A stretch of 64,000 nt of DNA from Serilophus lunatus (GCA_013399895.1 VXBA01002417.1:1655218-1719217); one strand, 5' to 3'. Positions 1 to 11,589 are shown, counted from the first letter of the stretch. Notes: generated by a model from the sequence alone, not told the origin. A program made the numbers and translations.

Positions 1-1740
1 AAAAAATGACATAAATTACAAATTTTAAAAGTTTATGGAAAAAAACCCCAGCAATCATTGCTTAGCAAAAGCATTTGCAGAGAAACGTGTGTCTTTGGGG
101 CTTGTGGATATGGATACTTTTCTAGCATGAAAGCTGAATATGTTATTCTTTCTTTTCTTTTTTTCCTTTTTAAAATTGGGAAAATCTAAAGAAAACAGGG
201 TTCTTTCAGGGTACCTGTAATAAAGCACCAAACCCAAAATTCACATGAAGATAGCAAAAGCCTTTGGATTATCACTGAAAGTAGAAAAGGTGAACGTTGA
301 CAAGATTTCAGATTTTTTTATTCTGGGTGAGGGAAACTGAAGTTAAAAATATAGTCCTCGTATGGTCAACACGTTGGAGGAAATTCAAAGCCTCTCATAA
401 AATAAACATATTTTAAGAAGTGTTTTGAATTTCACTGTGTAATTTCTGGCCAACAGAAATTACAGTTGTAACTTTGGAGGGACGTTATGTCAGATCAATG
501 GTCATTATGCGAAAAAAATAAACCGAAACCTGGATGCCTTAACCCATTCAGTTATTAAAATGTGAACACCAAGAGGGGTAACTTCGCTTTAGATTCGCTA
601 CTGGAAAACTTTGCGCCACGGTGCTGCAATTCTAAAATATTTGGGTTTGATGTTACAGGAGATATGTAAATTGTTCCTTGAAAAAAAACCCACAAGTACA
701 AAGCTCCGCACGTGCTTTGACGAAGGGGTTTCATCGGTGGTTATTAAAAAAATACAACAGTTTATGCCCTGAAAAATAAAGGAAATTATCCAAAGCATGT
801 GAATAAGTTAAAATATCCCAGCCTGGAGCACACAGCAAGTTGTTCCTGGCTATATTTAGCTGTAACCTTTGGAGTCTGGAAGTCTGAGGAGGATCTGTGC
901 TGTGCCAGGTGAGGGTGATGTGTGTGTCTGTGTGTGCACCCTGGTGCAGCCAATGGGCCCACGCCTGCCCTCGTTTTCCGGCAGCATTATTAAGCAAAGC
1001 CGTCCATACTTCACCATGTTGTTACATGTGTCTGTCTGCTGATTATAAAATGTGTTAAACAGTATTTAAAAAACAAAAAAATGCAGAGCTGCGCTTTGAT
1101 TTATTCAGCGAACAAAACATATGCTCGCTGTTCTGTTCTATGTAATTCATATGATCAATAAAATTTTCTTTAAAAAGAGCAACTTTGGCATTTAGAAGGA
1201 TTATGCTGCTGAAGAAAAAAAAAAAAATGTTTCCCTCTTGCTGCATGTAGGCAACCCCAAGGCTCTTGCACCAAAATAAGTTTTTGACTGATTAATGTCT
1301 ATTTTTGTGTATTTATGGTTTCTAACCCTCAGGATCGAAGCTGTGCATTGTGGCTGTTACCCGCTGTGTCCCAAAGCCCTGGTGTACCCAGAGATATTCC
1401 CAGGTAGCTGCTTTGTTGCTTATTCCTCTTGCTGAAATGCAATAACGTGATTCCTGCTAAAATCCAAAGTTTCAGAATAAACTTGAGCGAAAGCAATTGT
1501 TTATTTGGCAAGCCAACATGTTAGTGTTAAGGAAAATTTTATGTGTTTTAATACATTAGACAAAGTTTATATTTGCCATCTGTTCTTTTAAGATAACACA
1601 AAAGCAAGTTTTGAAATAGCATTCTTCATTGTTAGCATACACAACCCATAATGATAGATTTTTGTTAAAAGGTCAGTGATGCTGCAATGGTTTGCAGATT
1701 TATTTTTTTTTTATACACAGAAGGGGGAAAAAAAAAAGAG
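1..1740. other. Non-coding AT-rich stretch, partly candidate conserved DNA
   Basis: No credible exon is seen on either strand; the open frames here are short (94 codons or fewer) and unrelated to any family I know. The part from about 430 to 1010 is unique sequence that keeps isolated CpGs (for example in TTTGCGCCACGG near 610), which is unusual in AT-rich vertebrate DNA and is mild evidence for selection. A short GT-rich run lies near 918-938 and an A tract at 1213-1227. No transposon signature is seen. Confidence 0.45.
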
Positions 1741-2640
1741 GCCTGAAAATCACACCAAATTATTTAAACAATTTAATACTTAATAGTATGCAACTGCAGT
1801 ACAGGATACACACTAATGTAATACCAGTTCTTTGAAAAATCTCATCACTAAATGTATCACATATGCATTGTGTTACATTAGAATAATGTATTTTAATCAC
1901 CCAAAGGAGATGTCTAAACAGCACAACTACACAGTCTTATTTAGCATTAAACATCCTTGTGAGCTGAGGTAACCTTATAAAATCATGCTTAAATAATGTA
2001 AAACACGAGGCGGCACAGAGCAATATGCATTTTTAATTAGTAAAGTGACTAATATCGAGTGTGTGCTTTGAGGTTTTTGTTTCATTAAAAATGTATCTGT
2101 TTTTCCTGCAGCTGAATATCTGTATTCTACACCTGAACAGCTTTTTAAAAGGCTTCAGAATTTCTGCAAGAGACCAGATATTGTAAGGAAACATCTCTAT
2201 AAGGTAGTTGTTCGGAATAGTTTTAGATGATATAATGCCATATCGAAGTACAAAGGGAAAAAAAAAACAACTTAAAAAACAACATTTAATTAACATACTA
2301 ATGTTTAAAGGAAACATGCTAGGGAGGGATATTAGTCGTTACACTAACAAGGATTAATTAAACTAGATGCCAGTTGTATTAACCTAGGTCTTATGAAATA
2401 CGTGCACTTAATGCATGCTACATGCTTTTTTTTAATTTATTGTTTTCTAAAATGACTGTCCTTTACATTTGGACCCAAGAGGCTTATAAAAAATGAACCT
2501 GGATTAATGCAACTCATTAGTTTAAAAGGAAAATAAAAGAAAGATCCTACAATTATACTAATGAGGATAAGCTTGCCTTCCTATCCTAATTTAATCCTCA
2601 AAAAATGCAGGTGACAGATATCAGGTAAGATCTCTTTGGC
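1740..2640. promoter_or_regulatory. Candidate conserved non-coding block, AT-rich with homeobox core motifs
   Basis: A 900-bp unique AT-rich block with many TAAT/ATTA cores (for example ttaattag near 2034 and attaattaa near 2352), ATGCAT elements and no interspersed repeat. This composition is typical of deeply conserved developmental enhancers in vertebrate gene deserts. Conservation is inferred, not seen. The block also contains an exon-like segment at 2112-2203, listed separately; if that is real, part of this block is coding. Confidence 0.35.
2112..2203 (+). other. Weak candidate internal exon (92 bp), protein not recognised
   Basis: A good acceptor (TTTTTCCTGCAG ending at 2111) is followed by 92 bases open in one frame. 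After two leading bases there are 30 codons beginning EYLYSTPEQLF and ending RPDIVRKHLYK, then a donor-like AAG|GTAGTT at 2204. The composition (charged helix-like stretch with K, R, Q, L) looks more protein-like than most frames here. Against it: I know no matching family, the minus strand is also open across the region, another donor-like GTAAGG sits at 2183, and no partner exon was found. A conserved non-coding element is the likelier explanation. Confidence 0.2.
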
Positions 2641-4060
2641 TTTTGGAATTATTTGAATAATTTTTAAAATTATGATTATTTTAGTTCTTTGCTTTATAAG
2701 GTGTGTTGAGAATAAAAGTTTGTCAGGATCATAATTTACTGGTATTTATTATGTCCTCTTCTTTGCAGTTATTTTTGTAGATGAAGTCCAGTTTCAGTGA
2801 CAGACCCTCCATTCAATGCTAGATCAACTGTTCTGGGTTTAAGTGGTGTATTTATACTGCTGGGAGTCACACTTTTTTTTTTTTTAATTTCATTGTAGAT
2901 GAAACACTAAATATCATGTTATTCTAGTGAAAAACTGTTATTACATGATGCTGCTTTTAGGACAATAACTGCTGTTTTCTGCATGCTGATACGTACATTT
3001 ACAGCTGTTTATTACTTTTACTGTCCTGTATCTGCTGTGGGTGGGTTGGATGCACATCACCCCTGCACAACAAAGGTGTTTCAGTTGTAAAAAACCCTGA
3101 ATTCAGCTCAAAGTCCTTAAAGGCTTGGGAGTGCATGGAAATACTCCCCATGTTAACTCGTGCAATACAAATGTGATTCCTTGAGCATTCCCTGGCTGTT
3201 GCTGTCCAGGCACACTGTTAATAGGCAAGTCAAGTAATCTCCTCCTTAATTTGGAGTTTCACACTGCCAACAGACCCAAGCTCATCCCTCCACCTCTCTC
3301 CCTCTGGGGAATAGAAAGTATTGGGTCTTGCTGCCTCTTGACCCCTTCCCACACACATGTACCAGGAGCAGTGAGGATTTAGCTCACGCCTTGACTTTTT
3401 TTGTGACCTAAAAATAGACATTTACATAATGATACATCAAAGATGATGTTGTTTCTGCAGGAAACAGTTAAACCTCAGGAAAAAAGGAGAGAACCAAAAA
3501 TGCAATTTAACACCCAATTTCAAGCTCATTATCTTTCATTGTCTATTAACTTGGCAATGGTTCAGAAGGTAGCTCATAATAGTTTAAAATGCTGACTGAA
3601 CACTTCCAGTGTTCAGCATTACTTCTTGAGTCAATAGTATCGGAGAGTTATACATGGGGGCTTCAAAGGGAAAACAGTCCTTAAATGTTTACCTTGACAT
3701 TTCCCAATGCTTCAAGCTCAGCTAATAGTTGTGTTCACATGGATCTTCACCCCACGTGTGGATCCCCAGGACCTAAACAGAGCCAAGGCATGCAAAAAAT
3801 GGAAAAAACGGTGAAGAAAATACTGATATAAAATAGTATGTGTTGAAAATGTGTGCACAAGCCCCACAGGCAAAATGCTAATTTGCTTGAAGGATTTTTC
3901 TCTTTTTTAAGTAATACCTTGGGATGATTTGCAAGCAGAAGCTGAAGATGTTTGTCCTACCCCTTGTGCGTGGGCTTGCACAGCCCCTTTCAGGTCTTTT
4001 AAGTATTAGAACTGAACATCTGCAACAGGTAGCAACAGAGCTGAGCGGGGAATTGTTTTA
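2640..4060. other. Non-coding stretch, nothing recognised
   Basis: Ordinary AT-rich DNA with T tracts (near 2872-2885). A fragment near 3090-3120 faintly recalls old amniote repeats but is too degraded to name. No exon, RNA gene or clear transposon is seen. Confidence 0.5.
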
Positions 4061-4077
4061 AAATGAGTAGAGTAGAG

Positions 4078-4150
4078 CCTAATCCAGCACCCGTGAGCAC
4101 CAGAGGAAAGATCCCTGTTGTATTTAATAGGCTTTGGATCAGCTCGGAGA
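4078..4150. repeat. Ancient amniote interspersed-repeat relic (low confidence)
   Basis: The segment runs from a 'ctaatccagcacc' phrase to 'aataggctttggatcagctc'. The latter resembles the 'caataggctttggatcagg' phrase of an old repeat common in turtles, crocodilians and birds, built on 'acttcaatgg' repeats. It is heavily decayed, and I recall the family only by its phrase, not by a firm name. Confidence 0.35.
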
Positions 4151-4269
4151 ATGCTGTTAGAGTTGTCTTTTTGTACCTACACCCACGTATGCCAAGTCTT
4201 CTTTCACAGTGGAACCATCCGCAAAACCTCCTAGAAAATGCTGACTTAGAGCTGTGCTGTTAATGTCAT

Positions 4270-5580
4270 TATAGGTGGAATGGTGCTGCTTTTTTAGGAG
4301 GATGAAAAGAGTGAAATCATGAAGGTTATGCAGCACAACCACTTTATTTTCACTTTTTTTTTTAAGATCAGTATAATATTATCTCTGCTATAGTGGACTA
4401 ACAGAGGGATCCCAGCACAGGAGTCAATACTAAACAGCTCCTTTTCCTTCAGGAACCCTCCTGCCACATTCTCTGCCTCAAGTTTATAAAGTATTTATGA
4501 AATTTTTATGCAAGTAAAAATGCTTCAAAAGTACAGAGTCCTTTTGCTGTTTGGGGATTTGGCTCCATAAATTGGGAAACAATCATCATCAGAAGTACCT
4601 TGACTTACCCTTTTATGTTATTGGGATGTTACTACTAAGGATATCTATAATAATTAAACAGTGGACTAGTTAAACAGGTACTTTATTCCTTCAATTGTCC
4701 TCTGTGCTTGTGCTGACAAAATTAGGAGATAAATGGCAGTGGGACAGTCAGTTTAGGGATTGGACACAGAGAGTATCCTTGTGAAAATGCACAGACCGAG
4801 GCATTAAATTGTAATAGCTTAACTCCACAAACCAGATTCATGCTAGCAGACTTTTAAAAATGCCCATGATGTAAGCACCTATGAAAACCTTTCCAAATGA
4901 TGCATTGCTCACCCTGCATATTCTCACAGCACCCAGGACTGGCTCATCTGCATTTCAAGCTTGTCTTCTACCAGTTATTAGCAGAAGATTGAGATGAGAG
5001 AAAAGAAAATCTCATTTGTTATCAATTATTTGTTCTGTTCCAGTTTTATGGAATCAAACTCTAGTTCTGGGTGGTTTTGGTTGCCAAAGTAAGCACTTGA
5101 AGGAAGCAAGTAACAACAACAGGGCAGTGGTCAGAGTACACCATAGAACCTGTCAGTGCTTCCAAGTGCTCTATCTGTTAGATTTAAAGTTAAAAAAAAT
5201 AAAATAAAATAGGGCAAAGCATTTGTTTCTGCATTATTTTCTTTAAGTTTACCTTTCAGTTCCCTCACTTGAGTTTCTTAATTTAAAACAGCATGTATAA
5301 AGAGTATACAGTGGAAAGGGACAAGAAGAGTTGCCAAAAGCCAGGCATGGAAGGAGCTGACAACTTTAAATAATCTCTCCCAGCCCTCCCAGCTGAATGA
5401 GTGCTGGTTGACATGCTGTCAGCTTCAGTTCCTACAGAAAAATCCTACTCTCACTCATGCTTGTTTAACGGAAAAAAGAATTTGGCCCACTTTCTGACAT
5501 TCATCTTCTCATTTCCATCACACTACAGAAGCTCACCTGCCTATGAAAAGACACATGGCGTGATTTTTTTTTTTCTTTCT
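4270..5580. other. Non-coding stretch, nothing recognised
   Basis: Unique AT-rich sequence with an A-rich patch near 5191-5210. The small open frame at 5016-5207 has no recognisable domain. No repeats or RNA genes are seen. Confidence 0.5.
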
Positions 5581-5584
5581 TACA

Positions 5585-5670
5585 CCACTGTAGAAGGAAG
5601 TCTGCTGAATTCAAAGGGATTAAACTGCTGTAAAATCAAATTAAGATCCCAGTTAGACCGTAGACATCTG
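5585..5670. repeat. Ancient amniote interspersed-repeat relic (low confidence)
   Basis: The order 'cactgtag ... gaattcaaaggg ... ctgctgtaaaatc ... aagatccca' parallels the widespread amniote phrase in which 'ttacacagtgtaa', 'gaagtcaatggag', 'actggtgtaaa' and 'agatcagaatca' follow one another. It is decayed at many positions, so the assignment is tentative. Confidence 0.4.
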
Positions 5671-5720
5671 AATTGTTTCCAGTCTCAGGATTTGGCTGGA
5701 TAGGGCAGTTCTAACAAAAC

Positions 5721-5757
5721 TTTCTCTTTTTTTTTTTTTTTCTTTTCTTTTTTCTCT
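5721..5757. repeat. Polypyrimidine (T/C) tract
   Basis: A 37-bp run of almost pure T with scattered C. It is low-complexity sequence with no sign of function. Confidence 0.85.
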
Positions 5758-6080
5758 GATTTGAGATAAAGCAGTATCTTGAGTTTATCAGGGAAATGTG
5801 TAGAAGGGAGAACTGCTTCTGGTCCAGCTTTCATATTTCGGCAAAGCTAGGAAAGCAGCAGGAGGCATTCTCAGCCTAAGGATAAGGGGTGACAAACACG
5901 TGAGGATGCAGAGGAGCCTCTTGCCAGTTGTCTCATCAGCCACTCAGCCCTGTTACAAGGAGCAGGAGCTGTTCATAGTTCTTGTACAGGCCATGCAAGA
6001 GCTGGGGGTGATGCCTTTGCCCTTATCCTTTCCCAGTGCCCAGCAAAACTTCATGAGAAGTTTGTTTTTTCATAAATGAC

Positions 6081-6178
6081 CTGGTCTAGTGGAAGGTGTC
6101 CCTGCTCATGGCAGGAGTTTGGAACAAGATGGTCTTTAGGGTCCTTTCCAAGCCAAACTATTCCATGATTGTATGATA
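6081..6178 (+). mobile_element. CR1 LINE 3' end fragment
   Basis: It begins with CTGGTCTAGTGGAAGGTGTC, contains the GATGGTCTTTAGGGTCCTTTCC segment in slightly diverged form, and ends in CCATGATTGTATGAT, the degenerate 8-bp 3' repeat of CR1. This is the usual 5'-truncated avian form. CR1 is the dominant LINE of birds, so the fragment also supports the avian assignment. No open frame remains. Confidence 0.93.
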
Positions 6179-6234
6179 TGTTTATAGATGGTGTTTAAAG
6201 CATTTCTTTCAATTGACTCGGGTTCACCCCACCT

Positions 6235-6640
6235 TTGGTTGCGTCAATTGTCTTCTTGTTCTGCAGTTGCTCTCCTAGAAGCAGGAGCTCACCATCCATC
6301 TTTTGTACACCATTCATGATTTTATAAACATTTGTCAAACATTTACAGTATCCCAGTCTTTTAAGTCTCTCCTTGTGAATGTTATTCCATGTTTATACTC
6401 TAATCTTTCATCCTTCAAGCCGTTTTGATGCCTGAGAGCTGTTTTTGTGCTGGTATGATCATTGCTTTACAGAGTATTCTAGGCCATGCCATCAGTTTAT
6501 GTGATGTGTAGTACTCTGATAATTTTCAACCTGTTCCTTATGGAGCAAATCCTACTGTTTACTTTTTAATGGTGAATGTATATTGAGCAGATGTTTGCTT
6601 ACAGTGTTCTCCAGATCTTTTGTCCTGAGCTGATAAAGTT
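6235..6640 (-). mobile_element. Ancient CR1/L3-like LINE relic, antisense
   Basis: Read on the plus strand, it follows the antisense of an old CR1/L3-class element shared by amniotes. 'cattcatgattttataaac' is followed by a diverged 'tcttttaagtctctcc' region, a 'tattctaggccatgcc' region and, near 6577, 'attgagcagatgtttgc' plus 'ctccagatctttt'. The order and spacing match the antisense phrase set I know (cattcatgattttatagac ... cctttttagtctttcctc ... cattgagctgatgtt ... ctccaagatctctt). It is strongly decayed, so it is far older than the CR1 copies on either side. Confidence 0.7.
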
Positions 6641-6878
6641 AATTCAGAGCTTTATAGGGTATGCAAATAGTGCAAGTGTTTCCATCCATCCTGCTGGCTT
6701 TCTGCTCATGTTTGCAGAGGGGGGAAAAAAAGAAGGAATTGTGTTGAATTTGTGCTTTTACCTGGTTAGCATTAGGTGCAGGTCAGAAGGAGGTTAGAAA
6801 CACAAGTCAGAAACTTGGTTTTGCCTCTTGAAATGCTCAGTTTCCAATGAATTTAGTGTACAATGGTTTCAAAGGTGA

Positions 6879-6932
6879 TTTTGATCTGCTTCTCAGAGCC
6901 TATGGTCTTGATCTGCTTCTCAGGGTCAATGG
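6879..6932. repeat. Tandem duplication, unit about 27 bp, two copies
   Basis: Two adjacent copies share TTGATCTGCTTCTCAG followed by GRGYCWATGG. The second follows the first directly with few differences. It looks like a local replication-slippage duplication. Confidence 0.8.
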
Positions 6933-7089
6933 GAGAAGGTTATGGCAGCCTGGGAACTCTGGAGTGAAGTGTGCTTTGTCCATGCTCCCCCATCTCTGCT
7001 TCAGTGCTTAAACATGGGATCCTGACTTAAATATATGTAAGATACGGATTTCTTATGTGAAAGAAAACTTTGCTTGCTTACTTAGAACA

Positions 7090-7240
7090 TGGAATCACAG
7101 AGTAGTTAAGGAAGGTGCCTTTGGAGGTCACCTGGGCAGCCCTTGCTTAAAGCAGGGCTGGCTTCAAAGCAGGATCTGACTTCAGAGTGAGATTAAGTTG
7201 CTCAGGGTCATATCCAGGTTAGAATGAAGTCTTGACATTT
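7090..7240 (-). mobile_element. CR1 LINE 3' fragment, antisense
   Basis: It begins TGGAATCACAGAGTAGTTAAGG, the antisense CR1 3' end. GGAGGTCACCTGGGCAGCC, a 'cttaaagcagggctggcttc' region, GTTGCTCAGGGTCATATCC and a decayed 'aggttagaatgaagtcttga' follow in CR1 order. It contains short internal insertions and many substitutions, so it is an older CR1 copy. Confidence 0.85.
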
Positions 7241-7617
7241 TTTGTTCCCATATGTTTGGCTGATCTAAGTAAATCCATGTCTGTCTTAGGAGTTTTGCAC
7301 AGGTGGGGAGGTCTTCCGGACTGTGGGACAAAATTTAAGCATTTTTGGTCAACCTTAGGTCTTCAAGCAGTGTGTGAGTCTGGAAGCAGCTGTGAGATCT
7401 GCTAACCAATGTGAGATTCCCACTCTGGAAGAAATGAGCTGGTAGGAAGGCTGTTGAAGTTGTCTAATAGGTCACTTTGGAATCCAGCCATAGATGTATA
7501 GAAATAATATGTACACACAATATACACATGTGTGTCCTGCACCTGAACTTCTCCCAGGACTTCCCTTGCTCTTGGCTTTTGGAGATACATATCTAAGGGA
7601 CTTCAGCTCTTTGAAAA

Positions 7618-7745
7618 TCATAGAATCATACAAACTGTGAGGTTGGGAAGGACCCTTAAGGTCGCTGAGTCCAACCATTAGCCCAGCATTTCCATGATCA
7701 CCACTAAGATGTTGGTCCCCAGACGCTGGTCTGTGGCTCATAGCA
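7618..7745 (-). mobile_element. CR1 LINE 3' fragment, antisense, different subfamily
   Basis: Starts TCATAGAATCATACAAACTG, then 'gaggttgggaaggaccctta', GAGTCCAACCATTAGCCCAG and 'gatcaccactaagatgttg'. The 'taacccagcactgccaa ... ccactaaa' phrase is characteristic of one CR1 subfamily group and differs from the copies at 7090 and 59083, so these are independent insertions. Confidence 0.9.
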
Positions 7746-7759
7746 GTTGGATGCACTAG

Positions 7760-9330
7760 TAGAGCAAGACTAGAGCATTCATTGTGAAAGCAATTATGGG
7801 TGCAACTTTCAGCATAAACACCAGGACCTGGAACTTTTTATTCTGACAGTGTTAGATAGCTTCCAGGGTAGTTTTAGAAAGTAAATGAAAACTGGCAGAT
7901 AAGCCACAGCCACTGCAAAACAGTAGATGGAAAAATGGGTCAAAGGAGATAAGATTTCCTGTGGAAGAACAGTTGCAAAAAAGCATGAAAACTCTTTTTT
8001 CCAGTAACTTTTATTCAAATTACCTTTAGAAGGGAATCCTGAAACTGTTTTCCTACTGTTGTAGTCAGGCAGTGTGTTCTGAACCATCCTGTGCGAGGTA
8101 CCCGTCAGTGTGTCCAGCACAGATTCCATCCAAAAAGATGTTTTTGTTTAAAGACAGCAAGAATGAAATGACTTTTGAAAGGCCAATGTGAAAAACTGCA
8201 GAACAGAATAGTTTGGTCGGGGAAATACTGTTACTCTGCTGAGGAATATTATATAGCTCTGCCTTGGACCCCACAGTGCACCCAACTCGTGTAAAGCAAC
8301 AGTGACTTTTGATGGTGGTTTCCAAAGGTGCTTGGAGTTCAAAAGTTGAACTGCAAAAATAGTTGCTACAAACTGTTTTCCACCTTTATTCTTCCCTCAT
8401 ACTCAGTTGCAGAGGGAAGGAGCTGGACCACAAAGTACATGTGACCCGATACAAACTGACTCTGTAAATCACTCTGCTGTCTTGCCTGCCAAATCTCAGG
8501 TTCTGTGTTGAATAGTAGTCTCTAAACCTCAATTTTGATGAGTTGATTTTTAAAAACCAAACTAAAATTATTTTTAAAATTTTTAAGAATATTTTTAAAT
8601 GCATAAAACGTACACCAAATCAGTACTGTCTGCTTGAACTCTGAACGTCTGAATGGACAAACACTCCTTATTACATTCTAAAGGTTAACTCTGGAGTCTA
8701 ATGATGGCACAGTAGATATTAAGTGTTTCAGTTCTGATCTTAGGACACCAGAAGCAAGTAAGTTGATTATTTCATGAAATATACTGTACTGCTGCTGACA
8801 TTATGCTGCCTGGCTTTTATGGGTAGATACTGTTTTAAATAAAAACTTTGCTTCTCTTGTTCTCTGTGTATTTAGGAACTGTTGATGGGGTGACTATTCC
8901 TTGTAAAAATTAATGTCCAGACCTTTGCAGAGTTTCCACTCCCCCAGAAAAGGGGATTACTCTCAAATAAAGCCCAGACTCGTGAAGGTCAAGCAGAAGA
9001 ACTGGGCCCTGGTTCCTGCTGGCTCCTAGTTCTTCCATGTCTGAGAGTTAGAGAGGCAAGTTGGTCCCTGTGGGTGTTCCTTCTGTGGTAGGTCCACTGA
9101 AACCACCATTAAAGCAGAGGGATGTTTGATGGTGCTCATCCAGGAGCAAATAACCTGGGCCTGATGACCAGCTTACCTGTCTTTAAAAAAACCTCCACTG
9201 AATTCACCCAATTTTTAAGTAATGTTGCATAAGCATTCCCTGACCAACTGGCTTCCACCCCTCCTGAAATCCTCCCCGTGTGAGAGACATCCCTTTTGTG
9301 TCCCAGCATCTAACACGGCTCCGTGTGCTT
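7760..9330. other. Non-coding stretch, nothing recognised
   Basis: Unique sequence. Several overlapping minus-strand open frames at 7809-8342 are short (106 codons or fewer), mutually overlapping and without a recognisable domain. No RNA gene or clear repeat is seen. Confidence 0.5.
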
Positions 9331-9339
9331 TTCTCTTGT

Positions 9340-9900
9340 GCTTCCTCACAGGGCGAGACGGCCGGGTTTTCTTGGGCAGCGCTCGGCAGTAAATTCAGGT
9401 CTCTGCTCGCAGCAGAACCGAGGGAAGATTTGTGACAGATGGGGCTAAGTCACAAACTTGCAGCCTCAGGCAGAATTGTGGAAGTTTCCAGAGTGTGCCC
9501 ATATTTACCTGATCAGAGAGAAAAGAAAATCTGCAGAGGAAGCCGAGCCTGGCTGCTTGTCATAGCTGACACAGAGCCATCTGCCACAAACCTGTGGCGG
9601 CTTCAGATCTCCAATCCCTGCCACCACCCCAGCTCAAATTAAATACAGATTCTTAGAGACGTTATGATGGTTACACATGTCCTCGGCATCACATGCAGGA
9701 GACTGTTCAAAAAAAATATGTGGCCTGTTGTGTAACCGCACTCATGTATCCCATATGTGGTGCCACATTGAATTTCCGGTTGAATCTGTTTTTATCCTTT
9801 GTACTGGATGACATGGTGCCTGAATTCTTTCTTTTCGCCGACACGATGGCAGCCAAGCTGCAGCTTCAAACGCTCACACTTGGCTGAGTTTCTACCTAGG
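9340..9900. promoter_or_regulatory. Moderately CpG-retaining unique block
   Basis: CpGs are locally frequent from about 9345 to 9425 (GGGCGAGACGGCCGGG and CAGCGCTCGGCAG), above the surrounding DNA. An acceptor-like CTTCCTCACAG ends at 9351. The 67-codon open frame from 9439 has no known domain. It may be part of a conserved element or an untranslated exon, but neither can be proved here. Confidence 0.3.
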
Positions 9901-10562
9901 TTGCCAGGTTATCATTGGAGCCTTATTGTGTCCTCAAAGGGCCACAGGGCCTGAAAGGAGGATCCGAATGCTGCCGGACTAATTGGGCAGCCATCTCCGG
10001 GTTGTTGGGAGGCAAAGGGCTGCTTGAGCACTTCTCTCTCTCTCTCTCTTCTTATTTTTTTTTTATTGCAAATTAATGACTCTCTGGCACAGGGGTTTTT
10101 AAGTGAAGGTATTAATAAGGGGTCTGGCAGGTAATCCCATGATTCATGGAGTTACATTTGCATTTAATTAATCTTAAAGAAAGCTGAAAGATAAACAGCT
10201 GTAATTCAAACTAGCATGGGAAATATGCTACATGGTGCCATCTATCCGATAAAATGAAAGCTGAGACACTTGTTTTATTTCTCTCAAGGATGGAGAACAA
10301 ACAGATAACAATCAAAATACTTCCAATAAAAACCAGTAGTTTAAATGTAATGGCAGTTCATCAAGAATCTTTGCATCCAGTTGCAAATACAGTCTTTTAA
10401 AGATAAATCACTTATGATTCCATCAGTCAAGCCTCTATATTTGTTGATGTAAAATGTTTTGAAGATGTAGATTGTACAATAAATTTTTAATAAAGTGCCC
10501 ACTGCAATTTTTAATTAGCATATCTCATTCATGTATAAGTGTGTACATCTATCTGTATGTTT
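9900..10562. promoter_or_regulatory. Candidate conserved enhancer with POU octamer and TAATTA motifs
   Basis: A long unique, AT-rich, repeat-free block. It contains a perfect POU octamer ATTTGCAT at 10156-10163 followed directly by TTAATTAATC (10164-10173), further TTTAATTAG-type cores near 10511, GATA-like 'agataa' sites, and a CT dinucleotide run at about 10031-10050. The packing of motifs and the absence of transposons suggest a developmental enhancer. Conservation itself is inferred. Confidence 0.42.
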
Positions 10563-10564
10563 AT

Positions 10565-11280
10565 CACCATGCATATCCTTGTGTCAGAGTCAATGAATGC
10601 AATTGTGTCTTTATCTGATGAAGTAGAATCTGGTTTGCGAGTGATAATAAAACCTTATGACAATTCCAAGATTTTCAACTCTGGCAAGAAGCAAGAAGAG
10701 GACTCTAGGTAAGGTATTATGATGTGAAGCCTTGTAAGACTTCTGTTTGTGGGAAGGTATGGTCTCAGCTTCCCTTGGATCAGGCGGAGCAACTCCCCTC
10801 CCTGTCGTGGCAGCAGACAGCAGCATCTTTCCTGTGCCTGAGCACCACCCATAGCAGGTGAAAGCCATATGCCCCCAAACGTGCCTTTGTCCCTTCTGAT
10901 GCCATCAAGATGCTGAAATAACCTTTTACAGGTGCAAGAGAGAGCATGTGGCACCTTTCCTTAAAATTGCTCCATGAAGCAATCAAAAAACCCCAGGGAG
11001 GCCCAATGGTAAGTGTTGGCTATCTTCCTAGCACCACAAAGTTGTCATTTTGCAGTAATCATCTCTCTTGTATGTGGGTTTCTCCTTCTTTCAGCTCAGC
11101 CAGAGCCTAGCTTGGCTCTAGTTGTTGTGTGTGGTTGAGTAGACATAGTCTTCTCAAGAGAGGGTGCAGGTCTGATAGTCATTCTTGGAAGAGCCAAGGA
11201 ACAGGACTGCCATGCACTTCCTACCAGAGTGCATCATAGATCTTGACTACTGTTACCACACCTTGCACCAGCAAGTATTT
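10565..11280. other. Non-coding stretch, nothing recognised
   Basis: Three overlapping minus-strand open frames at 10611-10986 have no recognisable motif and are in conflicting frames. No repeat is identified. Confidence 0.5.
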
Positions 11281-11283
11281 TTG

Positions 11284-11350
11284 ATTTTTACAGCTGAGGA
11301 AACTGAGGCATGGTACAGTTAAATTGCTTCAAGTATCAAAGTGAGTCATT
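11284..11350 (-). mobile_element. MIR-type SINE fragment, antisense
   Basis: TTTTTACAGCTGAGGAAACTG followed by AGGCATGGTACAGTTAAATTG is a close match to the antisense MIR core (ttttacagatgaggaaactgaggcacagagaggttaa), including the spacing to the 'ttgcccaagg' position. MIR/CORE-SINE relics predate the amniote radiation, so survival to this degree is notable. Confidence 0.78.
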
Positions 11351-11589
11351 CTCCAAACCAATAAAAGGGAAGGAGGAGATGCTGTAGCTCTGCACTGTTT
11401 GTGGTAAGCAGACTCAATACATCAAAGCTGTGTGGTTTCCAGTCTAAAACTCCTGCTGTCCTCGGGGAACACCCTGATCAGCCCCATGGCCAAAGGAAGT
11501 CTCTCCCAGCCCCTTGGTGAGCCAGTGCTCTGCCTTGCTCCATTACTGATCAGTGGTAATTCAACCATGCCCAGCTGTATTTGGTGAGT

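Noticed and set aside
10290..10400. Small open frame of 36 codons starting MENKQITIKILPIK, preceded by an acceptor-like CTCTCAAG
   Set aside because: Length is within chance expectation and it lies in an AT-rich enhancer-like block; AAG-type acceptor is weak.
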